Origin: Pristionchus mayeri
Lineage: Eukaryota; Nematoda; Chromadorea; Rhabditida; Neodiplogasteridae
NCBI GenBank assembly: GCA_036245805.1
Contig: BTRK01000005.1
Span: 3,410,001-3,474,000, forward strand
Direction: 5' to 3'
DNA length: 64,000 nucleotides
Position numbers and translations under genes: made by a program. This document shows positions 37,740-47,670 of this stretch, in pieces (within the stretch, counting starts at the first letter, position 1; every line of letters starts with the position of its first letter). The notes beneath the pieces are model-generated. The model was given only the letters and a program-made list of their open reading frames with translations. It was not told where the DNA came from and did no database searches.

Positions 37740-38232
37740 AGTTATTGCCTTTTTATTTTATGATTAAAAGAATAAATAATAGTTCGATTATTGTAAAATA
37801 GGAACACCGAAAAATAAGCATTTTTATGAAAACGCTAATACCATGTGGAAAAGCCAAAACATATCGTAGTCTACGGACGGAACGGAACGGACGCACAGAA
37901 GGACACCACTTTTTCGCGTTGTTCTTACTTATTTGCAAATAAACTATACCATTATATGTTTGCAATCGATAAATTGGGCATCGGCCACCAAAGCATCCAA
38001 ATTAAAGCTAAATCCGTCAGGTGCAGTCCACAGGAGCGCCAAATTACCGTAGTGATTGATACACAGAACACGTGTTTTCGCAATGTTTTCATATGTACGC
38101 GAAACATATCTGAAAATGTTACAAAATCATCCAATAAGAGAACCCTACTAATGATTACCCGAATTACACACTGGTTCGATCGGTGCAAGGCAAATTAGGA
38201 CAATATGAGTGAAATTCTCGAAACTGAAAATA
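37740..38232. other. Outer part of the left arm, no gene
   Basis: AT-rich DNA. It includes part of a GGTTCTCTTATTGG-type MITE at 38083-38147. Nothing else is recognised. The partner region is 63201-63698. Confidence 0.4.
38083..38147. repeat. Partial MITE, GGTTCTCTTATTGG family
   Basis: Contains CATATCTGAAAATGTTACAA, then ATCCAATAAGAGAACCCTA. This is one half of the palindrome seen whole at 49272. The mirror copy is at 63286-63350. Confidence 0.65.
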
Positions 38233-38936
38233 CCCGGGATGTAACGTAATTTTGTCTTTCAAGTTTTTGCACTTGTCGAACATCTGATGAGAACAAAATC
38301 ACATGAAAGGACCGCGTAGAGATACATTTGAACTGGTTTGTCGTTCTGAAATGCGAAAGTTATAAATTGGCTAGTTGGTAGATTCCATTGTGAATTCGAA
38401 CAACACGAATTCCAAGATTTCCCTAAATTTTTAATATATAAATGTATGAATTATGCATGGAAATTTAAAAAAAAGGCCCAAAAGGGAAACTCTAGAACAT
38501 ACTTCGTAATGGGAGCCAAATAGGCGAAAGCGTCCTTCTTCATCCGAAATCTGCGAGTGCAGCCGTCTATCTGAAAAAATGAATACATAACAAAAGGGGT
38601 ACTTGCAGATATATGATTACACTGTTCATTAAACTATACAAATTTCAACTGTTAAGATAAGTAATCACCATGCATTATAGTATTCGCCTCGTTCAGATAC
38701 ACTTTTATGCCTGGTAGAGGCAGGAATTCCGATTCTGTCGAGCACCCAATACGACCCTCGACGACAGCCTGTCATAGAAATGCATATGACCTAAATATTT
38801 TCGCCATTTTTCAATATTTTCAAGAGTAGTCAAACGTTCACCTGCTCTTTTTTTTCTTTTATTTTCAAAAATAATAATTTAACTCTAGTACTAAACAATC
38901 TTACATGGAGCTGGAATCCGCCCTGGTTATGATCGG
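38233..38936 (-). pseudogene. Gene D, left arm: decayed transthyretin-like secreted protein
   Basis: This is the mirror of 62496-63200. The exons encode DHNQGGFQLH, then AVVEGRIGC and LPLPGIKVYLNEAN, then RRLHSQISDEEGRFRLFGSH, then NDKPVQMYLYAVLSC. The signal-peptide exon is missing at the 5' end. In the fourth exon the stretch before MFDKCK has lost four bases relative to gene B, which shifts the frame and brings a stop. The last two exons are absent. It sits head-to-head with gene C, 76 bp apart. Confidence 0.6.
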
Positions 38937-39344
38937 CTGCAATGCAATTGAATAACAATTAATTAAATATTTTAATAATATACATAAATTTGAATTAAAC
39001 TAACAATCGCAGGCTGTCGTCGAAGGCCGCGTCGGGTGCTCGTCGGAATCGGAAGGATTCGTGCCACTACGAGGCATCCAAGTGCACCTCTATGAGGCGA
39101 ATGCGATAAAAGCTGGTCATTGCAGTTGTTTTTTTAAAGCTTTTACTAGTTTTTCCACCCTTTGCTTACGATTCTATGACGTACTATAATAGTATAGACA
39201 ACTCAATACCTTCCCTAGTCATGTAGATCAGCACTTGCACTCGCAGATTTCGAATGAAGAAGGCCGATTTGGTTTGCATTACGAGGTAAATCAAATGCCT
39301 TGTTCCTTCTTACACGCTCGGATGAGAACCTGAACCTCGATTTG

Positions 39345-39437
39345 GGTAATTGTCTGACTCTCCTCAGTTTACACGCTCTCTCGTACCTTTCACTGGCGAG
39401 AGAGCGTGCAAACTGAAGAGAGTCAGAACATTGCTCC
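39345..39437. repeat. Hairpin repeat, CTCTCTCG family, in gene C intron
   Basis: CTCAGTTTACACGCTCTCTC pairs with GAGAGAGCGTGCAAACTGAA; the ends are TGTCTGACT and AGTCAGAACA. The stem is near perfect and the loop holds TACCTTTCACTGG. Confidence 0.85.
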
Positions 39438-39970
39438 TCGATTTTGCAGAATGACAGACCAGTTCAAATGTACGTCTACTTGGCGATATCGTGTGACTTT
39501 CTCCGCACTGCTGATGTATTCGGCAAGTGTGCTGTGAAGGCAGAAACCACGAAACAGTAAGCGGTGTTCATTAAGGCTCTTAAGGTAGCCTCTTAATGTA
39601 GCTCTTAAGGTAGTTCTTAAGGCTCTTAATGAAGCCTTAATATTCAATGATTATGGTCTAAGACCAAATATTTCAACCTTGCTATATCGCTACTGAAACA
39701 CCACAGTGTCAACGTCGTCCGAAGACCTCACTAATGCTGGTTCCAAAACACTCCCGGTGAAGGAAGGATGCCCCCAAGGAAGGAGCCGCTTTATCAGAAA
39801 TTATATCCGCCCAAAGAGTCCGGGAGCCGATGATTATCTAGTCAGTTTTCACTTGCATTTCCATGATATGACTTTAACAATCATTGTATTATCAAGCGGA
39901 AACCGAACGCTAGAGCTACAGAGACGGCAAATCCTAACTTTTAAATCGACGATAATTAATACGCAGTTGT

Positions 39971-40032
39971 CTGGTAGAGGCAGGAATCCTTCCGATTCAG
40001 TCGTGCACCCAATGCGACCCTCTACGACATTA
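39971..40032 (-). pseudogene. Antisense fragment of a gene-D-like exon 2 inside a gene C intron
   Basis: Read on the minus strand, the stretch gives GTCGTAGAGGGTCGCATTGG, then TGAATCGGAAGGATTCCTGC, then CTACCAG. This is the conserved VEGRIGC...SEGFLPLP part of the family. No other exon of such a copy lies beside it. The mirror copy is at 61400-61461. Confidence 0.7.
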
Positions 40033-40844
40033 TGTCGTATGAATTTATATGCGCTAAATAATTTCAGAGATGTAGAATGGAGCTCGATCTGAGCAATACG
40101 CACGTGAGAACGGATGAGGCTCATCAGACGATGCACTCGAATTCGTGTGCACGAGGATCGATTGAAGGACCGAAGTTTGAATGTGTGCACCATTCATTTG
40201 AGGAAGACCTTCCTATGTGCCTCTAATGAGTGGGATAAATGCATTTTATGATCAGACACGACAAATCAACAAAGCGTATCATAGTCGAAAAACAGAGGAA
40301 CATGTCGAATGTAGTACCTTGTGGAGAGATTTTAAATAAAATCACACTCCACGGAAAGTCATCTGAAATTGCAAACATGCCAATGGTATTCAAGTTTTAC
40401 CTCACTCCTCTCACACTAACTCTGCCCTTGCGTTTGCCCAATGAGCGCGGACACGGTCGTTTTGATGACACCTCACCATGCAAGGTAAGGCGATATGTTC
40501 TGCCGAATAGGCATCACCTTCTCTTCTTGCGTGAACGCATCAATGAATTAACTTGGCTTATGCTGGGCGAGGACGTTGGAGAAATAAGAAACAAATACAA
40601 AACGCGGAGATTAGTAAAGTGCAATGAAGACTGATGGAAAGGTCGAAAAGCCGGTGAACGATTGAGCAAAACTATATCCAATGTGTAAGCATCACGCGAA
40701 GACACCACAGAGCGAATAAGATATGAATAGAGAGGGAGATATAGCGAGATAGAGGGAGAGTGTTCACTCTAGACTTCGAGAAACGGTGACGCATTCGCTT
40801 CATTATTCTCTATGACTCGCTTCGCATATACTCTTCGCCACGAG

Positions 40845-40938
40845 CAATCGTCCGACTCTCTTCAGTTTGCACGCTCTCTCGTCTCTCTGAGCGGCGAGAG
40901 AGCGTGCAAACTAAAGAAAGTCAGACCATTGTTCCTCG
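40845..40938. repeat. Hairpin repeat, CTCTCTCG family (best copy)
   Basis: GAGCAATCGTCCGACTCTCT and TTCAGTTTGCACGCTCTCTC form the left arm. GAGAGAGCGTGCAAACTAAA and GAAAGTCAGACCATTG form the right. The loop is TCTCTCTGAGCGG. It illustrates the family: about 40-bp stems with a loop near 13 bases. Confidence 0.9.
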
Positions 40939-41009
40939 CCACTCGACCAAAGTGTAGTGGCCAGAGTGGAGAATGGCTCGGATTTTAAATGCAATAAACA
41001 CTAAAGTTC

Positions 41010-41108
41010 ATAATTCGGATCACCGTCTTTTCATTTTACACACTCTCTCGACCGGTTGAATGAAGCGAGAGTGTGTAGAATGAAGAGACAGCGGTGTCAT
41101 TTCTCGAA
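41010..41108. repeat. Hairpin repeat, second subtype (GTCTTTTCATTTTACACA)
   Basis: AGTTCATAATTCGGATCACC and TTTTACACACTCTCTCGACC pair with GCGAGAGTGTGTAGAATGAA and TTTCTCGAACT. It shares the CTCTCTCG core and the ACCGG loop with the first subtype but has different ends. Confidence 0.8.
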
Positions 41109-41184
41109 CTCTAATAAACACCCATCCATCTGAATTCTCGTCTGCACATTGCACAAATTATTGCGTAACTTTATCTCAATCGAC

Positions 41185-42558
41185 TTATTCAGGGCACGTA
41201 GGAAGATTATCATAAAATGTAGCAGTAGATGGCCGGGGACAATACATCAACCTGTGCTCAAGTGGGCCTGGAGTGCACCCATATAGGCTAAATTTCTGAT
41301 GATCTAAGTCTTTGTCATATCGAGTGTTGCTCAGGTCGAGGTCCATACTGCATTTCTGAAGAAAACTTTTAGGAATTAGTGGGAGAGAGTGCTGACTGAA
41401 ATTCTTTCTCTCAGTGCATAATCAACGAAAAACCTACCAGAAATTCTTCAGCTCCTGGAGTCTTTGTGAACGGACTGATAAATCTCTTGAAGTAGTCTTG
41501 AAGACCAATGTGGTTGCTGCAGAGTTATAAATGTTGATCGTAGAATCGGTTGATTCATAATCTTATACAAAATCTAATTAGAATGGTCAATTCAAAGCAA
41601 AATAAAACCTGGGAGGAATTTTAATGATTTCGTCCTTCACTTTACACTTGTCGAACATCGAATCATCGCGAACAAATTCGCATCCGATCGCTAAGTAGAC
41701 GTACATTTCCACTGGTTTGTCATTCTGAAATTTGAAAAAGTCAAAATACTACATTGTTTTTTAAAGACACTGTATCCGTCTACATTGGATGAGGAAAAGG
41801 TCGTATGTTTTAAGTTCGCTAAATTGCCAACAATCGTGTTAATTTTCAAATGTGCACAATAACAATACCTTGTAATAGGATCCATTGAGCGAAAACTTTC
41901 CCTCTTCGTTCGTAATTTGAGTGTGCAAACGAGTATCTGAACGATGATGGCATAATTATTTTTAATTGGATTATTTAAATTCGCCACAGAATCGATAATA
42001 ATATAAGGGGATGCGTTCATCAAATTGAAAACACGAAGAAAGGCTTTTTTGACTGCTGGAATTTGCGAACGCCAATTCAAGTAACGTATCCCCTTATATG
42101 CAATTTTTCATTCTGAACTAAACATTCTATACTAAACCAAATATTTACTGTACTAATATACTAATTATATACTAATGTACTAATATACTAATTGCATACT
42201 AATTATATTCTGTACTAAACAATCACCTTTATCAATCTGATTCCACTCGTAGAGATCCACTCGAATGCCTCGAATGGGCCAGAATCCTTCCGAGTCGGTC
42301 GAGCACCCGACGCGGCCTTCCACGAGAGCCTGTGCATTGCATTGATCAATTACCTTGGTTAATCCTGAATTGAAATAATGTTCAACCGTGCTACTACTCT
42401 GGATGATTTTAATATGTACTATTTTTTCATTAAAATATGATATTAGATATACAGTATCTTACATGCAGCTTGAATCCGCCCTGATTATGATCGGCTTCAT
42501 CCATTAAATTGCAGTTAATAACTACGAAAAATTCAAGGGAGAGCAAGATTCCAAGCAT
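41185..42558 (-). CDS. Gene B, left arm: secreted transthyretin-like protein
   Basis: This is the mirror of 58874-60247, with six exons in frame. Exon 1 (42558-42463) encodes a signal peptide MLGILLSLEFFVVINC, then NLMDEADHNQGGFKLH. Exon 2 reads ALVEGRVGC and GFWPIRGIRVDLYEWN. Exon 3 reads TRLHTQITNEEGKFSLNGSY and exon 4 NDKPVEMYVYLAIGCEF and MFDKCKVKDE. Exon 5 reads NHIGLQDYFKRFISPF and the last KCSMDLDLSNT, ending LPTCPE. The order of a GRVGC strand, an LYE strand, EEGKFSLNG and a YVYLAIGC strand fits the nematode transthyretin-like secreted family, but the resemblance is distant, so the family is an inference. It shares a 246-bp head-to-head spacer with gene A. Confidence 0.68.
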
Positions 42559-42804
42559 GGAAGATTCGAAAAAGTTTGAAAAAACTCTCTAAAACTCTGG
42601 CATTTATGCAACCATTAACTCGATTTCGGAATGTGCTTACTCCGAATGGATCCACATTTACGTAATCGGTATCTATTCAATATTTGAGGTGCATAATTGC
42701 ATATACAATGTATGATCCATTTAGCAAGATTTATGAAATCCAGTTAGTGGTCCCATAAAAGTTGAGGTTTCGAGAGTATTTCGCATATATTCACATCTTA
42801 CGCG
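42559..42804. promoter_or_regulatory. Shared divergent promoter region of genes B and A (left arm)
   Basis: 246 bp separate the start codons of B (42558, minus) and A (42805, plus), so both promoters must overlap or lie in this spacer. No TATA box or known site can be named. The mirror is 58628-58873. Confidence 0.5.
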
Positions 42805-45394
42805 ATGTTGGGAATCTGGTTCTTCCTTCAACTGTTGCTCTTCGCTCACTGCAATTTAATGGATGAAGCCGACCATAATAAGGGCGATAAAGGATTCCGA
42901 CTTCATGTAAGGTATATTCGTTCTTATTGCTGGCATAAAATTTGTGATCAGCGATAGTACACAGTAGAGTTCGTAATTCGGGTCACCGTTCATTTACCAC
43001 GCTCCATTGCCACTCGACCGGTCAATATAGTGTGGGAAATGAAGAGACGGTGAACCGAATTTCGAACACTAGTACACAGAAATATGCGAGAGATGTATTG
43101 TGCAGGCATCTCACAACAAATAATCACTTATCACAGGCTCTCATAGAAGGCCGGGTCGGATGCTCGAGTCAATCGGAAGGATTCGTGCCTCTACGAGGCA
43201 TCACAGTGGAAATCTATCAGGCGAACGATGTTTATGCAGGTGATTCTTATTACATTTATACAACTATCAGGTTGGTCGGAAAGTCTTTGTCACTGGATTT
43301 GTCTTAACACTGCTCGTCGCAAGTGCACTTTGGCGTTCCCTCGCTCCTAGTAAACAACAATCAGTGAGGGGTCTTTATAGTTAACTACTCCCCATTTCCT
43401 TCGCTTCAGTCATGCTCTAGTAGAGTAACGATGTATGTTCGTAGTACCATCCACATCCACCATGTTATACTTTACCTCTGTCTATCCTACACCACGATGA
43501 AGGATTCGGAGAACCCTACTGAAGAATCTTATGGCACTCATGTACCCTCTACAACACCATAAGGAATTGGTTCCATCTCTTAGAAGAAGACGAATTTTCC
43601 CTCAATGATCAGGTCGATCTAGAACACCTGGTGAGTTGGATTTGGAGACGTTGAAGAAAGGGGTGGAAAGAGACCCTTTTCAAACTGTCCGTGAAATAGT
43701 CATCACACCGAGCCCATCATAGCACTGTCAAAGAAAGCTTGAGATCTCTTGAAATGAGGAAATTTATCGGTCGATTCATATCTCATGATCTGAGCAAAGC
43801 CAACCATGGCCGTCGAGTCGATGATTCCATTACACTCCTCATTCTCCGAGGCGGAGATCGATGGTTGGAACGGCTCATAACGGGGAATGAGATGCGGGTC
43901 ATCTAAGATAACAACCACATAAGAGCCAAGCGGGTTGGAAAAGGAGAGGCTCCACAGCGTGTCCCCAAACTTGACCTGCACCCCAACAAAAACAAGCTGT
44001 CAATGTGGTGGGGAGTGGATGGCTTGATCTACTCGGATCTATTACCTGAGGGCATGTTAATCACCGGGGTCAAGTAATTTGAAGTCTATCGTTCAAGGCT
44101 GAATGATAAGAAAGTGTACATTCAACAAAATGACCCCCGCCACCAGGTCTCCAATCAAGTCAAGCAGGAACTAGGTGGATAGGGATGGATGGTTCTCCCT
44201 CACCCCCCCCCCCCCCGTATTCTCCTGACATGGATCCGACCTATTACTGGCTTTTCGCAGACCCGACCCATGCCGTTCGAGATAGGGCCTGAAATTCCCG
44301 TGGAAATCTCGATGCAGCACTCAAGCAATACTTTGCCTCGCGCTCAGATGGGTTCTATAGGGAGGGGTTTCATAAGTTGAAGGAACGTTGGGCACATATT
44401 GCTAATAATGATTACAAGTATTATTGAACTCGTGCTATTGTTTCATCAAAGAAATTAAGTTTTGAAAAAGTGACAAAGACTTTCCGACCAACCTAATACA
44501 TTGTAAATCACGATTCATTGACGTGTAACCAAAACGCTCATTCAAACAATAACTGTTACTTAATCAGATAAGCAGTTGCACTCGCAGATTTTGAATGAAG
44601 AAGGCCGATTTGTTCTCAATGGCTCACATTACGAGGTATTCTCAATCGATGACCGACGCCTTCAGATCGCCCATAGGAAAATTTCTAATCTGAAAAGACC
44701 GTGAACAAGATGATTCGAATTGACATTTCAGACTAGCGAACCAGTGAAAATTTACATCTACTTGGCTATCTCGTGTGAATTTCTCGGAACCGACGCACTA
44801 TTCGAAAAATGCGATGTTAAGAAGGAGACTACGAAACAGTAATCGATATTTTTAGTTTTCCAACAAAAATAATGATCTATAAATTTTCGGGTATGCTTAG
44901 AACATCGGAAGCCGAGCCTACCATTGTTAATAATTACCAAACAGGGCAAACCCAATTAAACATACTACAGTGTTAACGTCGTCGGACGACTCACTAATGC
45001 CGGTTCGAAAACACTGAACATGAAGCAAGGATGTCCAGCAGGAAGAGGCCGCTTCATCAAGAGATTTATCGTTCCCACGAATCCCGGAGCAGATGAATAC
45101 CTGGCTAGTAATTCTCATTGACATAACAACTTTAAAAATAAGCAAACAAAAGTTAAAGCGGAAACACTGACTACAACTAGAAAAACAAGAGACCTTTGAC
45201 ACAAGAATTATTGAATCCTTTCTTTTCAGAAATGCAGTCTGGATCTCGATCTGAGCAATACCCTCGCAACTACAGTTGATGACCCGCAGAAAGTGAATGC
45301 GGATCCATGTGCTACTGAATCGAGCGGAGGTCAAGTTGGATGTCCTCGTGTATCCCCTGCATTTGAAGGAAACCTCCCAGCATGCCCTAAATAA
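42805..45394 (+). CDS. Gene A, left arm: secreted transthyretin-like protein with a mariner in intron 2
   Basis: Six exons: 42805-42906 (signal peptide MLGIWFFLQLLLFAHC, then NLMDEADHNKG), 43136-43239 (ALIEGRVGC, PLRGITVEIYQAND), 44568-44635 (KQLHSQILNEEGRFVLNGSH), 44732-44838 (TSEPVKIYIYLAISCEF, LFEKCDVKKE), 44957-45110 (VVGRLTNAGSK, GCPAGRGRFIKRFIV) and 45230-45394 (KCSLDLDLSNT...NLPACPK). About 230 residues; no break seen. The likely role is an extracellular secreted protein of the transthyretin-like type. Intron 5 needs a GC donor (TACCTG|GCTAGT), and the homologous site in gene B has GT. Intron 2 is 1.3 kb because it holds a dead mariner. Confidence 0.7.
42965..43072. repeat. Hairpin repeat, second subtype, in gene A intron 1
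   Basis: AGTTCGTAATTCGGGTCACC and CATTTACCACGCTC pair with GTGTGGGAAATGAAGAGACG and CCGAATTTCGAAC. The ends match those of 41010. Pairing in the middle is partial. Confidence 0.7.
43269..44494 (+). mobile_element. Dead mariner transposon in gene A intron 2 (left arm)
   Basis: The ends AGGTTGGTCGGAAAGTCTTT and AAAGACTTTCCGACCAACCT are inverted. Broken plus-strand pieces are recognisably a mariner transposase: RKFIGRFISHDLSKANHGRR, then RWLERLITGNE, PKLDLHPNKNKLSMWWG, and a C-terminal FHKLKERWAHIANN. Mariners normally have ITGDE with a catalytic Asp; here it is ITGNE. Frameshifts and stops separate the pieces, so it cannot move by itself. The 92-codon open stretch on the opposite strand at 43703-43981 is only its antisense. 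Confidence 0.88.
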
Positions 45395-45524
45395 GTGTGA
45401 TAAATGTATTTTATTATTTGTGAGTTACGTATTTACCCAAAACATAAACAATCACAACATTTAATTCAATTATACAAATCAGAGTGCGCAGGATGAGACA
45501 AAGCGAAAATGTAGAATGAGCATA

Positions 45525-47637
45525 TTAACTGGAAGTGTTGTCAAGTTTGTAATAATTCGCGTGGTGATTCAGTTTCAAGTAGTATCCATCTTCATTGATC
45601 TGAAATAACTATTTCACAAATGATGCTATAGAACATACATCATCCAGCAAGATTCCAAGTCGCTTTCTCAGCTTGGCAAATGTAGGTCTATAGATTGGGT
45701 CGTGGGCCCAGCAGTTACTCATTAATTTGAATCTGAAATAGTCGAGTAAATGTATTTCTCGGTTCACAATTGGGTTCTGTTTCAACATTCCGGTCCCAAG
45801 CTCGGACCCAGGTAATTTTTAGGACCTGGGTAGCCTCTGATACAGGGTCAACACTTTTTTGGATCCGATACTTGGAACATCAACACTGAAATAGTTCCCA
45901 CAATTCTTCGCTGCAACAAGCAGGTCTTTCCATGCGTTCTCTCTGTTGTAACCGACTCAGTAGCTGCAAATATTGGTTTATTTTGGCACATCTTGCATTG
46001 CGAACTTTAGAAGTCGACCATCCCGCGTAAGGAGTTCCTCCGAGCGTAATTATTTCGAAAAGCAGAACGCCAAAAGCCCATCTGAAACACATTTTGTCAT
46101 GATCCATCGTTGTCGAACCGAATATTACACATCACTTGCGATAGAGAAGTGATATTTGTCAATCGCTTCTGGGGACATCCATTTCAGAGGAAGTTTGCCA
46201 CCCTGGAATATGATAATCAAACTGTATGATTTATGATGAAATGGCATGATGAAGAACCTTTGATTGGTAGTTGTCATCCTTGTCCACTTCTCGACATAGA
46301 CCAAAATCGCCAATCTTGCACGCTTGTTGGTGATCTAACATTATGTTCCTCGCTGCGAGGTCTCTGTGTATGAGGCCACGAGATGATAGGTATTCCTGAT
46401 AAAAATATTAATTTTTTTGTAAATATTCCGAATTGCGTTACCATGCCATAAGCGACCTGAGTAGCAAACATTAGTTGCTTCTTAGTAGTGATAATTTATG
46501 CCTCATCATATTTTTCCATGTTCGAGTATGTATTTTCGTCTAAATTCGTAATTTTTTAGTTATCCTTCAGTCAAAAATTCGAAAGTTATATCGCTACTTT
46601 TGTCGCATGAAAGTAAGTAAATCTCCATTCGAGCAATATTCGGTGATGATAATAATTGGTTCAGATAGAGTCACGCACGCCAATAGGTTCACTGGAAGCA
46701 GGATGCATTATCAGCCGTCAAAAACACTAGTGTAACATACCAAGTCTTTCATGATATCCTACTATTTGCATGATATCGATCTCAGATCTGAAATCCCGTT
46801 CTGCCATCGAATTAGCCGTTTCTGAGAGTTGTATATGGACAATTTCTAGAAGAAAAAAATCTCCAAACCATGTAGCATTTTCACAGCAACTGTATCATGG
46901 ACATTCTTCAGCGAGGACAATTCCACGACGGTTCTGCCCATTCCTGCTGGAATGTTTTTGGGCAGTACCCGGCCTAAATTCACCAGAGTATTGAACAAAA
47001 ATCCAATATATATATTCAACAGTTGAAAACTCGCCCTTATACACGCTTCCGAAAGCACCTTCTCCAAGCTTTGTTGTGTAGTCAATGCTGACAAATTTCC
47101 GGTCAATCTCCCACTGATCGCTCAATCTTTGATGATCATAGTATATAGGTGATCTTTGCAGAGCTGCGGATAACTTCTGTTTGCTGAACAGCTGGACCTG
47201 ATATTGCACAATTTCATCAAGGTGTACGTTGTATGAGTACCTCCACAATTTCGGCTTTCATCGAGCGATTTCGTCGTTGACAAATCACCGTGATTGCTAC
47301 GAAACTTCCAAAAATGCATACGACGAAAATGGCGACTACGGCAATCAGCCAAATAGGAAGGGCGGCGCTGAAGAAATACAAATAAGGGGTAAAGGTGCAA
47401 CACCGTCAAGCGATTTCAGCCGTCAGCAAACGAATACGCTAGTGCGGGGAGGTCGACTACTACTGGAACTACGTATCCCTGCTGTCCAAAGTTCTTATAG
47501 GTTCAAACATATGTCTTCAGTAACGACCTTACTGAAGAAATATCGCGACGGAACTATTTGTACATGTTTGTTGAACAATCATGTCCTTTCGTTTGGTAAA
47601 TTCCGTACATTTGCGCTACCTACATGTGCCCAATTGG

Positions 47638-47670
<33 letters not shown>

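Larger units (their letters stand above)
39013..40226 (+). pseudogene. Gene C, left arm: transthyretin-like secreted protein lacking its first exon
   Basis: The first exon found starts at 39013 after an ATCGCAG acceptor and reads AVVEGRVGC, SEGFVPLRGIQVHLYEANAI. Then follow LHSQISNEEGRFGLHYE, NDRPVQMYVYLAISCDF, a GCPQGRSRFIRNYI exon from 39716, and a last exon MELDLSNT ending LPMCL with the stop at 40224-40226. No signal-peptide exon is present; genes A and B have one. The exon at 39716 has one extra base compared with gene A (around 39725-39732), which shifts the frame. Intron 4 holds a CTCTCTCG hairpin (39345) and the last intron an antisense exon fragment (39971). It is therefore judged a pseudogene, though a novel upstream exon cannot be excluded. 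Confidence 0.6.
40227..41184. other. Intergenic between genes C and B (left arm), no gene
   Basis: The 3' ends of C (plus) and B (minus) face each other across this stretch. It contains two hairpin repeats (40845 and 41010) and a GAGATA-rich patch at 40725-40760. The 131-codon open stretch at 40239-40634 has no family resemblance and no splice partners. Confidence 0.45.

Noticed and set aside
40239..40634. A 131-codon reading frame between genes C and B
   Set aside because: No signal peptide, domain, splice partners or homologous exon in the neighbouring copies; judged chance.
43703..43981. A 92-codon minus-strand reading frame (mirror 57451-57729) as a separate protein
   Set aside because: It is the exact antisense of the decayed mariner transposase region, whose plus-strand pieces match mariner motifs.
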